The notes beneath the pieces were generated by a model. That model was given only the letters and a program-made list of their open reading frames with translations. It had not been told where the DNA came from and made no database searches. DNA of 64,000 bases, from the NCBI GenBank assembly GCA_013154095.1, contig JAADDD010000003.1, forward strand, positions 124,001 through 188,000. The letters are read 5' to 3'. Source of the DNA: a bacterium. GTDB taxonomy: Archaea; JAADDD01. The position numbers were made by a program, and so were the translations under genes. This document shows positions 9,313 to 17,763 of this stretch, piece after piece (positions within the stretch are counted from its first letter, which is position 1; each line of letters starts with the position of its first letter).

Positions 9313-11676
9313 CTACTTTTTTACAATGAACGTTAACTTCTCTGCTTTCAGTGCTCGGCAAAGCTCAGTGTAATATTTTTCGCCAACTTCTTTTTCTTTT
9401 TCTGTTACCTCTACCGTAAGTTCCTTAACCGGCTGAGCCAACGAAATTTTCTGCTCTGTTTTCTTTTTTCGCAGCTTTTCCAGCACTGTTTTTAGCGTCC
9501 GCCACTCTTCTATGCGCTCGCTGAACTTACCCTCTGGCCAGCGAGACACGTGCACCGAGGGTTCTGGTTCCCGCTGCCTAAATATTTCTTGCCAGATCTT
9601 TTCCGTGATGAACGGCATTATAGGAGCGTAGAGCTTTACCAGGAGCTTCACGGCTTCGTAGAGCACAGTAAGCGCAGAGCTCTTGTCTTCGCTGTAGAGC
9701 CTAGGCTTAGCGAGTTCGATATAGCAGCTACTGATATCATCGTAGAGAAGCTGGTCCAGCAGTCTGCGTACCTGCATGAACTCGTGCTGCTCGTAGTACT
9801 CTGTGATCTTTTTCGCGTAGTCTTGCAGAACTTCGAGAAACAGCGCATCTAGCTCGGAAAGCTGATCAGTAGTTGGCCTTTTTTCTTGCTGGAGAAACAT
9901 AGACAAAAAGCGTGCAACGTTCCAGAGCTTTCTACGTACATCCAAACTCTTTTCCAGCTCCTGAGGCTTCACGCAAGAATCTTCTCCTAGCTTGGTGCTC
10001 ACTGCCCAGTACCTTATCCCGTCTGCTCCGTACTTTTCGAGCAGCTCGTCCACCGTGATAACATTACCTAGCGACTTGCTCATTGGCCTACCATCAGGAG
10101 CGCGCACGTAGCCCGAAATCTGCACTTCTTTCCAGGGGATACTGCGCTCGTGGAAATACGCCTTTACTATAGTATAGAAGGCCCAAGTTCTAATAATGTC
10201 GTAGCCCTGTGGTCTTACGTCCATAGGAAAAATCTTCCTGAACACTTTCTCTCCTTTTCTCCAGTCGCCGCTAGCAATCATTGGGGTCAGGGAACTGATG
10301 AACCAGGTGTCTAGTACATCTGTCTCTGGCCAAACTTCTACTGTGCCTGGAGGCAGGCTCGGAGGCTCCTGTCTTGTTGGGTCTACTGGAAGCTGCGATT
10401 CATCTGGCAGCACCACTTCTACTGTCCCGTCTGCTTTCTTCGCGTACCAGACTGGAATAGGCACGCCGAAGTAGCGTTGCCGCGAAATTACCCAGTCCCA
10501 GCGCAGGTTCTGTACCCACTGCTCGTACTGCTTCCTGAAGCGCTCTGGTACCCACTTTATCTGCCTGCCAAGTTCTAGCAGCTGCTCTTTGCAGTCTATT
10601 ATTTTGACGAACCACTGCTCTTTTACTAGAAATTCTACAGGAGTCTTGCATCTCCAGCAAACAAACACTGTGTGCAGCAATTTATCTTCTTTGACCACTA
10701 GTCCTTGCTCTTTCAGTAGCTGAATTATTTTTTCTCGTGCTTCTTTTACAGGTAATCCTGCCACTGGGCCAGCAACCTCTTTTAGCTTTCCTTCTTCGTC
10801 AAGTATTTCTATTATTGGCAGTTTATGTGTTTTTATCCATTCAACGTCTGTTTTATCGCCAAAACTGCATACCATTACAGCTCCAGTACCAAATTCTGGT
10901 TCAACTTTTTCGTCAGGAATTATTGGTACTTCCCGGTTATAGAGAGGCACTATAGCGTGCATTCCATGCAAGTGCTTATATCGGCTATCGTTAGGGTGAA
11001 CCATTACTGCAACGCAGGCTGCTAGCAGTTCTGGCCGTGTAGTAGCAATTATAAGCTCTTCTCCTGTTTCTTTTACCCTGAACTTTAAGTAAACTAGTCT
11101 GGTTTCTTCCTGCCTCTCCTCGAGATCTGCCTGCGCCAGAGCAGTCTGGCAGCGAGGACACCAGAGCACGACATCCTTCGCGCGGTAAATTCTTCCTTGA
11201 CGGTACAGTTCAAGGAACGATACCTGCGCGACGCGCTGGGCTTCTTGCCCAATTGTGCGGTAAAACACGTTCCTGCAGTAGGATATTCCTAGCTTGGTAA
11301 ACTGCTCAATGTATTTCGGCTCAAGCTTTTCCAGCAGCTCAAGGCATTTCTTGACGAACTCTTCTCTCGGAGTAGTTTTCTTTGATATTCCATAGACTTT
11401 TTCTGCAAGAATTTCTGTTGGATGTCCGTTATCGTCTAGACCTAGCGGTACCAGCACCTCGTAGCCTTGCATTCGCTTAAAGCGTGCCAGAATGTCTAGG
11501 TGCGTGTAGTTTGCTGCGTGGCCAGCATGGAGCGAGTCGCCTGAAACATAAGGAGGAGGAAAGTCAACAGAGAATACTGGCTTGTCTGTCTCAGCATTAA
11601 ACTTATAGAGCTGGAGCTCTTCCCAGAGGCGTAGAATTTCTGGCTCAACTTGCCTGAAATCATAGTGTTTGTCCAT
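9313..11676 (-). CDS. valS: Valyl-tRNA synthetase
   Basis: Class Ia synthetase charging tRNA-Val. Seen: FPPPYVSGDSLHAGHA near residue 40 (HIGH motif as HAGH), LGLDDNGHPTEI, the editing-domain region with IIATTRPELLAACVAV, WDWVISRQRYFGVPIPVWYA, and the KMSKS loop as GRPMSKSLGNV near 530. At 787 residues it is somewhat short for the family. WCPRC near 170 and CWRCKTP near 345 are probable zinc-binding pairs. Confidence 0.95.
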   Translation of the reverse strand: MDKHYDFRQVEPEILRLWEELQLYKFNAETDKPVFSVDFPPPYVSGDSLHAGHAANYTHLDILARFKRMQGYEVLVPLGLDDNGHPTEILAEKVYGISKKTTPREEFVKKCLELLEKLEPKYIEQFTKLGISYCRNVFYRTIGQEAQRVAQVSFLELYRQGRIYRAKDVVLWCPRCQTALAQADLEERQEETRLVYLKFRVKETGEELIIATTRPELLAACVAVMVHPNDSRYKHLHGMHAIVPLYNREVPIIPDEKVEPEFGTGAVMVCSFGDKTDVEWIKTHKLPIIEILDEEGKLKEVAGPVAGLPVKEAREKIIQLLKEQGLVVKEDKLLHTVFVCWRCKTPVEFLVKEQWFVKIIDCKEQLLELGRQIKWVPERFRKQYEQWVQNLRWDWVISRQRYFGVPIPVWYAKKADGTVEVVLPDESQLPVDPTRQEPPSLPPGTVEVWPETDVLDTWFISSLTPMIASGDWRKGEKVFRKIFPMDVRPQGYDIIRTWAFYTIVKAYFHERSIPWKEVQISGYVRAPDGRPMSKSLGNVITVDELLEKYGADGIRYWAVSTKLGEDSCVKPQELEKSLDVRRKLWNVARFLSMFLQQEKRPTTDQLSELDALFLEVLQDYAKKITEYYEQHEFMQVRRLLDQLLYDDISSCYIELAKPRLYSEDKSSALTVLYEAVKLLVKLYAPIMPFITEKIWQEIFRQREPEPSVHVSRWPEGKFSERIEEWRTLKTVLEKLRKKKTEQKISLAQPVKELTVEVTEKEKEVGEKYYTELCRALKAEKLTFIVKK

Positions 11677-11709
11677 ATTAATTATTCCGCGGACTGGAGG
11701 ATATTAAAA

Positions 11710-11758
11710 TCAGGGAGGGTGATAGTCATCATCGTTCAGCTTTCGGTCTCCTCATCAT
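11710..11758 (-). ncRNA. Box C/D guide sRNA overlapping end of PHP gene
   Basis: Read on the minus strand: C box ATGATGA (11752-11758), 12-nt guide GGAGACCGAAAG, D' CTGA, spacer ACG, C' ATGATGA, 12-nt guide CTATCACCCTCC, D CTGA (11710-11713). All four boxes are consensus and both guides are exactly 12 nt, the archaeal standard. The C' box contains the TGA stop of the upstream PHP gene. The D guide would pair with GGAGGGUGAUAG, which resembles a conserved 23S domain I segment (E. coli has AGGGUGACAGCCCCGU); the assignment is from memory. Confidence 0.88.
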
Positions 11759-12412
11759 GCGCTGAAGAATACTGCTCGAAGTAAAAATAAAAGGAGCTGC
11801 CGGATTTTTGTTGATTTTGACGCTAAATTCTTTTTTCTTGAGCACGTCAAGCAGCTCATCGAAGTTTCTTGGCAGTTCTTTTAGCCAGAGACCTGCAGTT
11901 CCAAGCGCTGCAGCTACATGCGCGTCTGAACCAGCTGTCCAGGCTTTGTTTTTCGGCAAGTTCGTGGCCCAGAGCAGTGTCCTGTAAGCACAGAGAGGTC
12001 CTGCCGTACCGTTAGCTACTTCTACTGCATCGACAAGCTTTAGCACTTCTTTGCTGTCTGTAGCCGAGAACTTCATGAAGGCATACTTCCCGAAAGGATG
12101 TGCCAGGACAGTAAAATACTGCTGCTCCTTGCACCACTCGAGAAATTCTAGCAAGGGACGGTACTGGAGCACTAGCTGCTCCTGCACTCCTAGTACAAGT
12201 ATGTGCGCTTCGCTGCAGAGAGAATACTCCATGCCTGGAACGACTAGCATATCCCGAGGGGAACAGGCAGCCGCCAGAAGTCCTCCTTTACTGGTTTCGT
12301 GGTCTGTGACTGCTACTACCTTGATGCCTTTTTGTCTAGCATGGAGCACCAACTCTCTTGGAGTCAGTAATCCGTCAGAGCAGGTAGTATGCGTGTGCAG
12401 GTCTGCGAGCAT
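11729..12412 (-). CDS. PHP-domain phosphoesterase
   Basis: Metal-dependent PHP-superfamily hydrolase of 227 residues. Seen: DLHTHTTCSDG at 4-14, VTDHETSKGG near 35, GMEYS, LAHPFGKY near 105, VEVANG and the terminal metal motif GSDAHVAAALG near 161. The substrate is unknown; relatives act on nucleotides or phosphorylated sugars. The last 13 codons and the stop also encode half of a C/D sRNA, so the tail RMMRRPKAER may be dictated by RNA function. Confidence 0.87.
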   Translation of the reverse strand: MLADLHTHTTCSDGLLTPRELVLHARQKGIKVVAVTDHETSKGGLLAAACSPRDMLVVPGMEYSLCSEAHILVLGVQEQLVLQYRPLLEFLEWCKEQQYFTVLAHPFGKYAFMKFSATDSKEVLKLVDAVEVANGTAGPLCAYRTLLWATNLPKNKAWTAGSDAHVAAALGTAGLWLKELPRNFDELLDVLKKKEFSVKINKNPAAPFIFTSSSILQRMMRRPKAER

Positions 12413-12436
12413 GAATGTGTGGTGCTAAGCACCAAG

Positions 12437-12444
12437 AATATATA
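12437..12444 (-). promoter_or_regulatory. TATA box for PHP gene
   Basis: A TATATATT tract is centred about 29 bases upstream of the PHP ATG and immediately follows the structured RNA on the minus strand. It fits a leaderless promoter. Confidence 0.5.
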
Positions 12445-12501
12445 GGCCCGCCGGTGGACCGCGCCTCCTGCTTTTCGGCGCAGCCATGGCAGCGGGCCAC
12501 A
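12445..12501 (-). ncRNA. Structured K-loop RNA, H/ACA guide-like
   Basis: A GC-rich element between the radical SAM and PHP genes. On the minus strand a 9-bp lower stem (GGCCCGCTG with CGGCGGGCC, one wobble) leads through an internal loop to GCGCC/GGCGC. That stem is capped by GA-AAAGCAG-GA, whose two GA pairs form the tandem sheared pairs of an L7Ae-binding K-loop. The layout is that of a one-hairpin archaeal H/ACA RNA. Against it: the minus strand lacks a clean ACA after the stem (it has TATA), while the plus strand has ACA at 12499-12501 but no GA pairs. Terminator or regulatory hairpin are alternatives. Confidence 0.45.
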
Positions 12502-12514
12502 ATTCTTGTTAAGC

Positions 12515-13966
12515 CTAGCAAATAATAGTTTTGCCTATAAGTTCTCGCGTAGTAGCACCCTTGATTTTTACTTTCACCGTGCGCCTAAACTTTTCCATTT
12601 TTACGAGCACGTAGGGACCTTCTGTCACTGGATAGCACAAAAAGTAGTTGCGAGAAACCCTTGTTACAGGAAAAACTCTGAGTACTTTCCCAATATATCG
12701 CTGTTTTAGTTCTCTATTTATTCTATTTATAGTTTCTATAAGTTCCTTTTTTGCAACCTCTTCTAACTTATATTCAAAATTTTTGAAAATATAAAAAGCA
12801 GATAACGGAAGAGGAATAAATTTAGAAACAACTAGTCTCTCTAGCGCATTTTTGTATCTGCGGTATAGCTGCAGAATAAATTTCTTGGTTTTTTCTAGCG
12901 TTTCTTTTTTCTCGAATGGTAGTCCATAAATAAAATACAGGTTTCCTCGAAGGCCATGTACCTGCATTATTTCTAGGCACTGCTCTATTTCTTTTGTCGT
13001 GTATGGCTTGTTCATGAGCTGCAGTGCTTTATTGTCTCCGGACTCTGCGCCTATGCCGACGATACATGGTTTAATGTATTTTGCGAGCACTGCTGCAACC
13101 TCTTCGTTTAGCAGGTTTGGCTTAATGTTCTCTATTCTAAAATAGGCAGAGTACTTTTTGCACAGCCTAGCAACTCCTTCTAGCAATTCTTTTATTTTTT
13201 GTATGTTTGGTTGCGGCTCTCTTGGATCAGTCAGCTGTTCTCCTCTGTAGTAGTCCAAGAAATCCGGTGCTGAGAGCACTATTCTCCTTACGCCTTGCTC
13301 TAGGAGCCCCTTGACTTCGCGCAGAATGGCTTCTGGTTCGCGGAACTTAGGATAGCCGAAAATGTTCGGCACCTCGCAGAAGCCGCAGCCGCACTTACCC
13401 ATAAAAGGCACGTAATTAGAGCAGCCTCTCAGTACTTCTACGTAAACTCTGCGTGCCCAGTAATACCTGTAGTCTTTTATCCTATACACAGAAGGTTTGA
13501 TTAGGTGATACTGTTCTTGGTCCAGAAATTTTCTGTATCCAGTAAAAATTATTTTATCGCCCTCTCTGTATGCTAAACCAGGAATTTCTGCTGGACGTAA
13601 ATCTGCCTCGAACAGTTCTCTAAGAGTAAGTTCTGCTTCTCCTATAACTACAATATCTATTTTCGTTTTACTAAGAATTTCTTCATAGAGAGAAGAAATT
13701 GGTCCTCCACAAATCTTCAGCTTATTTCTGAATTTTCTGCTCAGTTTCTTTATTATTTTCAGGTCAGACACCATGCCAGAAAACATTACTATATCAGCTT
13801 TCTCGGCGTATTTCTTGTTATACCAGTCAGGAAAAAATATCCGCACTTCGTGACCCAGCTCTTCGAGAATACCTGCAACTGTTCTTGGACCTGCACCTAT
13901 TACATCGCTCACCCTTAAGCGCTTTCCTGTACCGTAGGCGTTGCAGTCAAACAGCACTATGCGCAT
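12515..13966 (-). CDS. B12-binding-like radical SAM protein with TRAM-like tail
   Basis: The 483 residues fall into three parts. An N-terminal Rossmann-like part resembles a cobalamin-binding domain (VIGAGPRTVAGILEELGHEV), without an obvious DxHxxG. A radical SAM barrel has cysteines at 182, 192, 194 and 197 in RGCSNYVPFMGKCGCGFCEV, with wide spacing instead of CxxxCxxC. A C-terminal TRAM-like beta-barrel runs from about 420. This resembles uncharacterised archaeal radical SAM families; RNA modification is plausible because of the TRAM-like end, but the substrate is unknown. The start overlaps the 3' end of the next gene upstream. Confidence 0.8.
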   Translation of the reverse strand: MRIVLFDCNAYGTGKRLRVSDVIGAGPRTVAGILEELGHEVRIFFPDWYNKKYAEKADIVMFSGMVSDLKIIKKLSRKFRNKLKICGGPISSLYEEILSKTKIDIVVIGEAELTLRELFEADLRPAEIPGLAYREGDKIIFTGYRKFLDQEQYHLIKPSVYRIKDYRYYWARRVYVEVLRGCSNYVPFMGKCGCGFCEVPNIFGYPKFREPEAILREVKGLLEQGVRRIVLSAPDFLDYYRGEQLTDPREPQPNIQKIKELLEGVARLCKKYSAYFRIENIKPNLLNEEVAAVLAKYIKPCIVGIGAESGDNKALQLMNKPYTTKEIEQCLEIMQVHGLRGNLYFIYGLPFEKKETLEKTKKFILQLYRRYKNALERLVVSKFIPLPLSAFYIFKNFEYKLEEVAKKELIETINRINRELKQRYIGKVLRVFPVTRVSRNYFLCYPVTEGPYVLVKMEKFRRTVKVKIKGATTRELIGKTIIC

Positions 13967-14459
13967 GTTCTGGAGGTAGGAACAAGTACTCTGTGCGCAT
14001 GCTGTAACCGTACTTTGGCGAGCGGTAGCGCACTGTCCTTAAATATTTTACTATATATTTCAGCTCCTTTCCGCTGCTCGAGCGCAGCACCAGCAGCGGA
14101 GGCTTATATTCATACTGTCCTTCGTCGATGATTACTGCGTCCTCTCTGTATACTTTGCCTCCGCTACGAGGATGCAGCTCTTTCTTGCCGTTTTTCAGCA
14201 CGTATGCCTCGAACATTATCTCGCCTGGCCAGAGATCGTAGCTCCGCACGCGCACAGGTTCATTTCTCAGAAATTTGTGCAGGTCAAAAATAAACAGCGA
14301 GAGCACGTAGCCGGTGTCGCCGTACTGCAGCTTGAGGTGTGCTGTGTTCTCGCCTTCTGCAAGATGCTGGTGCAGCGCGTACTCTCCTGAAAGTGGAGGC
14401 AGCTGGTCGAGCCTGATAGGGTTAGTGGCCTTCCAGCCGAGAGATATAGGAAGCTTCAT
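13947..14459 (-). CDS. Conserved hypothetical, about 170 residues
   Basis: I do not recognise this protein. The start is set at the ATG giving MKLPISLGW; an in-frame ATG four codons earlier (14471) is possible, and further upstream codons overlap a divergent gene. It is mostly beta-rich and charged, with no signal peptide, membrane segment or cysteine motif. The end overlaps the radical SAM start by 20 bases, so the two are probably co-transcribed. Confidence 0.6.
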   Translation of the reverse strand: MKLPISLGWKATNPIRLDQLPPLSGEYALHQHLAEGENTAHLKLQYGDTGYVLSLFIFDLHKFLRNEPVRVRSYDLWPGEIMFEAYVLKNGKKELHPRSGGKVYREDAVIIDEGQYEYKPPLLVLRSSSGKELKYIVKYLRTVRYRSPKYGYSMRTEYLFLPPEHAHSAV

Positions 14460-14484
14460 GCTCGCACACATATTATAATAATTA

Positions 14485-15075
14485 ATGTCAATGAATAATA
14501 TTATATATAATAGGCTGAAACACGGTCTGCTGCAGCAAGACAGGCAGCAAAAAGAGGAGCTCGAGAAAATCATCCTGCAGCTTGAACAGCAGCCATTCTT
14601 TATCCGACCGTGCAAGTTGTACGAGTACCTAAAAGCTAAGAAAAAACGGACAAAAGAAGATGATCTTTTTCTGCTAGCCTTTACTACTTTGCTAATTTAT
14701 TATTTACTTAAAGTTGTTCCTTTAAGCTTCGATGAAGTATTTCTTGCGGCAGAGGAATTTCTTCGGGACAAAATATGCTACAAAAAAGACAAGCACTTGC
14801 TTGCACAAGAATTGGCTAAACTGTACGCTGAACAGCTACTTTTATCTCTGCCAGAAAAGTACAGGAAAATTGTTGAGCTGCTAGCAAAGCATCAAGGAGA
14901 GCTAAAAGAAGAGGATTTTGTGCAGGTTCTAGGCCTCAGCAAAAAAGAATACTTTAAGCTGCTGGAAGAACTAGAAGCGCTGAAAATTGCTAAATGGACA
15001 ACAGGTTTCAGGGTAAGGCTAGACGTTTACGGTAGGATTATTGCGAAGCTGCTTTCTCTGCAGCCCTCTTCTTGA
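14485..15075 (+). CDS. Hypothetical helical protein with winged-helix-like end
   Basis: Unrecognised protein of 196 residues. It is strongly helical and Lys/Glu/Leu-rich. The last 70 residues (ELKEEDFVQVLGLSKKEYFKLLEELEALKI, given here only as a region near 135-165) have the helix-turn-helix-wing rhythm of a winged-helix DNA-binding fold. Confidence 0.55.
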   Translation: MSMNNIIYNRLKHGLLQQDRQQKEELEKIILQLEQQPFFIRPCKLYEYLKAKKKRTKEDDLFLLAFTTLLIYYLLKVVPLSFDEVFLAAEEFLRDKICYKKDKHLLAQELAKLYAEQLLLSLPEKYRKIVELLAKHQGELKEEDFVQVLGLSKKEYFKLLEELEALKIAKWTTGFRVRLDVYGRIIAKLLSLQPSS

Positions 15076-16750
15076 ACTGTAGCTCGTAGAGCTGCCTTAC
15101 GCGCTCTAGTGTGTCTGCGTCTTCTGGACCTTTGTCGTAGCGTATACGCCTGATTCTAGGAAAGCGCAGAGCGAAGCCAGACTCGTACTTCGGAGACTTC
15201 TGGATCTCCTGGTAGTCTACTTCTACGACAATTTTCGGCCTAACTACCACTTTTTTCCCTTCTTCTTTTATTATTAATTCCTTGAGCAAGCGAGTAAGTT
15301 CCTCTAGCTGCTGCTCTGTGAGTCCGGAGCCGACCTTGCCCACGCAGAGAAACCTGCCAGTTTTCTCGTCCCTAGCAGCCACGTAATAAGTAGCGAGCCA
15401 GCGTGCGCGCTTGCCTTCGCCCCACTCAGCTTCAATAATTACTAGATCAAGTGGTTCCAGTGTTGGCTTCAGCTTGTACCACATTCCTACACGCTTTCCT
15501 GGAATGTAAATAGAGCGCAGGTTTTTCAGCATCAGGCCTTCATGACCAAGAGAAATTGCCTCGTAGTAAAACTGCTCTATCTCGTCGACATTGCCGGTCA
15601 CTAGTTTTTTTGCTAGTTCAGTGTGCTTTGCTTTGTCTTGCTGGAATATCTGTTCTAGACGCTCTCTTCTTTCTTTCAGCTGTTTATCTATCATGCTTTG
15701 TCCATCTACATATAATAAATCAAACAAGTACAATCTAACAGGAATTTCCTCTATCATTTTCTGAATATCATACTTTCTTCTAATCCTGCGCGAGATGTAC
15801 TGGAACGGTCTAGGCTTCCCTGTGCCAGGCTCTACAGCAATTATTTCTCCTTCGACAATGAACTCTTTGGCAGCTATACAGCGCTTAATGTCCTCGACGA
15901 TTTCTGGAAACCTGCTGGTCACGTCCTCTAGGTGCCTGCTAAAGATCTTGACCTGGTTGTCCCAGCAGTGAATCTGCACGCGGAAACCATCGTACTTGTA
16001 CTCGGCCTGCGCTGCTCCGCCAAACTCTGCCAGCGCTTCCTCAATTGAAGGAGCTACGTGCGCAAGCATCATTTTTATAGGTCGTCCAGGCTTAACATCT
16101 ATCTTTTTAAGTCCTTCTATTCCTTGTGTAGCTGCAATGTAGGCTACCTCGCCAAGATTATTTGTCAGCATGTAGGCACGCTCTACAAGATCCACCGGCA
16201 CACGGAAAGCCTCAGCAATTGCGTCGCGCACAATGCCCTCACCGACTCCTATCCGCAGGGTTTCTAGCACTAGCCTGACCAGGTACTTCGCCTCTTTTGG
16301 TGAAGCATCTGCCAGCAATCCAGCAAAAAGCTGGACTTTTTTGTCTATTGCTCCAGGTCCAGAAATTTCTGCTATTTTTCTTAGTGTTTGCACAACTCGT
16401 TGTATTGTTAATTCTTCGGAGAAGAACTTTGCAATTTTTCCTTTAGACAGCAATCTTTCTGCTACAGCACCAAGATCCCCAAGTTCTTTGTATAGCTGTT
16501 CCACTGTTTTTACGTCTACACCAGCAGCAGCGGCAATAGCACGCATTACTAGCCTTTCTCCTAGACCTAGCTCAACATCTTCCTCTTCAGGAAAAATTTT
16601 TCCTCGTACAAGCAAGGTAACAACTTTTAGCAGCTCTGGATTTTCTTTTGCAACTTCTCTAAAAAACGCAGCAATTAGTTGTGTTTTAACGGATTTTTCT
16701 GAATAAACTTCAAGTCGAGAATAAAGCTCTGCCAGGCGCTCAAACTTCAT
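15038..16750 (-). CDS. lig: ATP-dependent DNA ligase
   Basis: Replicative and repair ligase. Seen: DNA-binding N-terminal domain, adenylation motif EYKYDGFRVQIH with nucleotidyl Lys near 252, IVEGEIIAV, GHEGLMLKNL (motif IV), GMWYKLKP (motif V), and the OB-fold tail with VEVDYQEIQKSP and ALRFPRIRRIRYDK. The start is the ATG giving MKFERLAELY, with TATA-like AAATATAATAA about 27 bases upstream; the frame extends four codons further to a TTG. About 570 residues is normal. It converges with the 196-residue gene, overlapping by 38 bases. Confidence 0.95.
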   Translation of the reverse strand: MKFERLAELYSRLEVYSEKSVKTQLIAAFFREVAKENPELLKVVTLLVRGKIFPEEEDVELGLGERLVMRAIAAAAGVDVKTVEQLYKELGDLGAVAERLLSKGKIAKFFSEELTIQRVVQTLRKIAEISGPGAIDKKVQLFAGLLADASPKEAKYLVRLVLETLRIGVGEGIVRDAIAEAFRVPVDLVERAYMLTNNLGEVAYIAATQGIEGLKKIDVKPGRPIKMMLAHVAPSIEEALAEFGGAAQAEYKYDGFRVQIHCWDNQVKIFSRHLEDVTSRFPEIVEDIKRCIAAKEFIVEGEIIAVEPGTGKPRPFQYISRRIRRKYDIQKMIEEIPVRLYLFDLLYVDGQSMIDKQLKERRERLEQIFQQDKAKHTELAKKLVTGNVDEIEQFYYEAISLGHEGLMLKNLRSIYIPGKRVGMWYKLKPTLEPLDLVIIEAEWGEGKRARWLATYYVAARDEKTGRFLCVGKVGSGLTEQQLEELTRLLKELIIKEEGKKVVVRPKIVVEVDYQEIQKSPKYESGFALRFPRIRRIRYDKGPEDADTLERVRQLYELQFKKRAAEKAASQ

Positions 16751-16777
16751 CAAGAATAACAAATATTGTTATTATAT

Positions 16778-17059
16778 TTATTTTATTATTTTAATAGGCC
16801 TGCCCTCTAGCAGCGCCTGCAGCAGCTTTTTCCTTGCAGATTTCAGCAGCCTGCTTATCCTACTGCGCGGACACAATAGTCTCTCTGCAGCTTCTAGTTG
16901 CGTTAAGTTGAAGTAGTCCACCAGCATGAGCACAGCTAGCTCTTCTTTGCTGAGCTCTAGGGGTGCCGGATTCTTGATAGGTACGGGCAGGAGCTGTTCT
17001 GGCAGCTCAGGCAGCTCAGGCACAACCGGCAGACCGCGGTGCCGGTGACGCCAGCGCAT
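16778..17059 (-). CDS. DUF134-family DNA-binding regulator
   Basis: Predicted helix-turn-helix protein of 93 residues. LSKEELAVLMLVDYFNLTQLEAAERL followed by SRISRLLKSARKKLLQALLEG is the DUF134 (UPF0251) sigma-like HTH. Members usually carry cysteines in the N-terminal part for metal or cluster binding; here the N-terminus is Pro-rich and only one Cys remains. It is divergent from a DUF5320-like gene across a perfect palindrome, so autoregulation of the pair is likely (inference). Confidence 0.8.
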   Translation of the reverse strand: MRWRHRHRGLPVVPELPELPEQLLPVPIKNPAPLELSKEELAVLMLVDYFNLTQLEAAERLLCPRSRISRLLKSARKKLLQALLEGRPIKIIK

Positions 17060-17080
17060 TTTCCCAACTTTGCTCTATAT

Positions 17081-17112
17081 TATTTAAAATTTTCTTTAGA
17101 AAATTTTAAATA
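17081..17112. promoter_or_regulatory. Perfect palindrome, likely operator of divergent pair
   Basis: An inverted repeat has two 15-base arms (TATTTAAAATTTTCT and its exact complement) around a TT centre. It fills the 56-base space between the DUF134 regulator and the DUF5320-like gene and contains two TTTAAA boxes, one usable for each direction. A dimeric HTH protein bound here would block both promoters. Confidence 0.7.
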
Positions 17113-17115
17113 TTT

Positions 17116-17385
17116 ATGAACAAATACACAAATAGAACAGCAGGTGAGAGCATGCCTTGGGGCTACCGCTGGAGAAATCGTACCTGCTGGAAACTACTAG
17201 GCACAGATGCAAAGATAAAGATCGGCGACAAAGAAATCCCGTTTGTGCCTGGATGGCGCTGCCTTTACTGGTTGTCAGCAATGCAAGAATCTACTGAATC
17301 CACTAAACTGAAAGAACTTGAGCAAAAAATAGAAGAGTTGGAAAAGCTGATCAAAGAACTCAAGAAGACTGCTGTCCGCCAGTAG
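17116..17385 (+). CDS. DUF5320-like small coiled-coil protein
   Basis: Small protein whose internal ATG (17152) starts MPWGYRWRNR, typical of DUF5320-type proteins that begin MPWGDRTGP. It ends in a short coiled coil (LKELEQKIEELEKLIKEL). Such genes are often found with DUF134 regulators and iron- or MinD-related genes; that partner is the neighbour here. The true start may be 17152, since the first 12 residues overlap the operator side. Function unknown. Confidence 0.7.
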   Translation: MNKYTNRTAGESMPWGYRWRNRTCWKLLGTDAKIKIGDKEIPFVPGWRCLYWLSAMQESTESTKLKELEQKIEELEKLIKELKKTAVRQ

Positions 17386-17605
17386 AACTTTCTTCTTTTT
17401 TCAACTCTTCTTCTACTTTCTTTAGTTCATACTCAATTCTCTTATCCTCGAGAGCTATCCAGATAAGCAGACCACCTGCTACTAGCAGAAATAAAGGAAT
17501 CGCTCCTTTTATCACAGTGAGGAATTCCGTGATAAATTTCCAGACAAAAACAATTCCTAGTACTAGTAGCACGATACCGACAGCGAGCTCTCCTCGCCAG
17601 TTCAT
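17360..17605 (-). CDS. Small two-helix membrane protein
   Basis: 81 residues with two hydrophobic helices (about 7-27 and 34-53), then a charged coiled tail (EYELKKVEEELKKEE). A strong ribosome binding site, AGGAGAG, lies six bases before the ATG. It converges with the DUF5320-like gene (26-base overlap). No family recognised. Confidence 0.6.
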   Translation of the reverse strand: MNWRGELAVGIVLLVLGIVFVWKFITEFLTVIKGAIPLFLLVAGGLLIWIALEDKRIEYELKKVEEELKKEESSTGGQQSS

Positions 17606-17647
17606 GGCTCTCCTAAAAGCATTAAGAGAAGAGTTTTAAAATTGTGG

Positions 17648-17720
17648 TGCGGGGGTCGGGATTCGAACCCGAGCCTTCGGCTTGGGAGGCCGACGTCCTG
17701 CCAGGCTAGACTACCCCCGC
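17648..17720 (-). tRNA. tRNA-Gly (anticodon CCC)
   Basis: Acceptor GCGGGGG/CCCCCGC, anticodon stem TCGGC/GCCGA with loop CTCCCAA, T arm CGGGTTCGAATCCCG, discriminator A. CCA is encoded (17645-17647 on the plus strand as TGG). Confidence 0.94.
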
Positions 17721-17730
17721 ACTCGTAATT

Positions 17731-17739
17731 TTTATTAAA
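17731..17739 (+). promoter_or_regulatory. TATA box deciding start of DMT-like gene
   Basis: TTTTATTAA is 25 to 33 bases before the ATG at 17764 but touches the earlier ATG at 17740. Leaderless spacing therefore favours 17764. Confidence 0.45.
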
Positions 17740-17763
17740 ATGCCTTATTTAGAATCTATTTCT

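Noticed and set aside
9604..9620. GTGATGA on the plus strand within valS
   Set aside because: No D box at 12 nt and no second box pair; coding coincidence.
12445..12501. H/ACA RNA on the plus strand, with ACA right after the stem
   Set aside because: Upper loop on this strand (TCCTGCTTTTC) has no GA pairs for a K-loop; the minus strand is favoured, though not proven.
14459..14615. N-terminal extension of the gene ending at 13947
   Set aside because: It would overlap the divergent gene's coding region and translates to low-quality cysteine- and serine-rich sequence.
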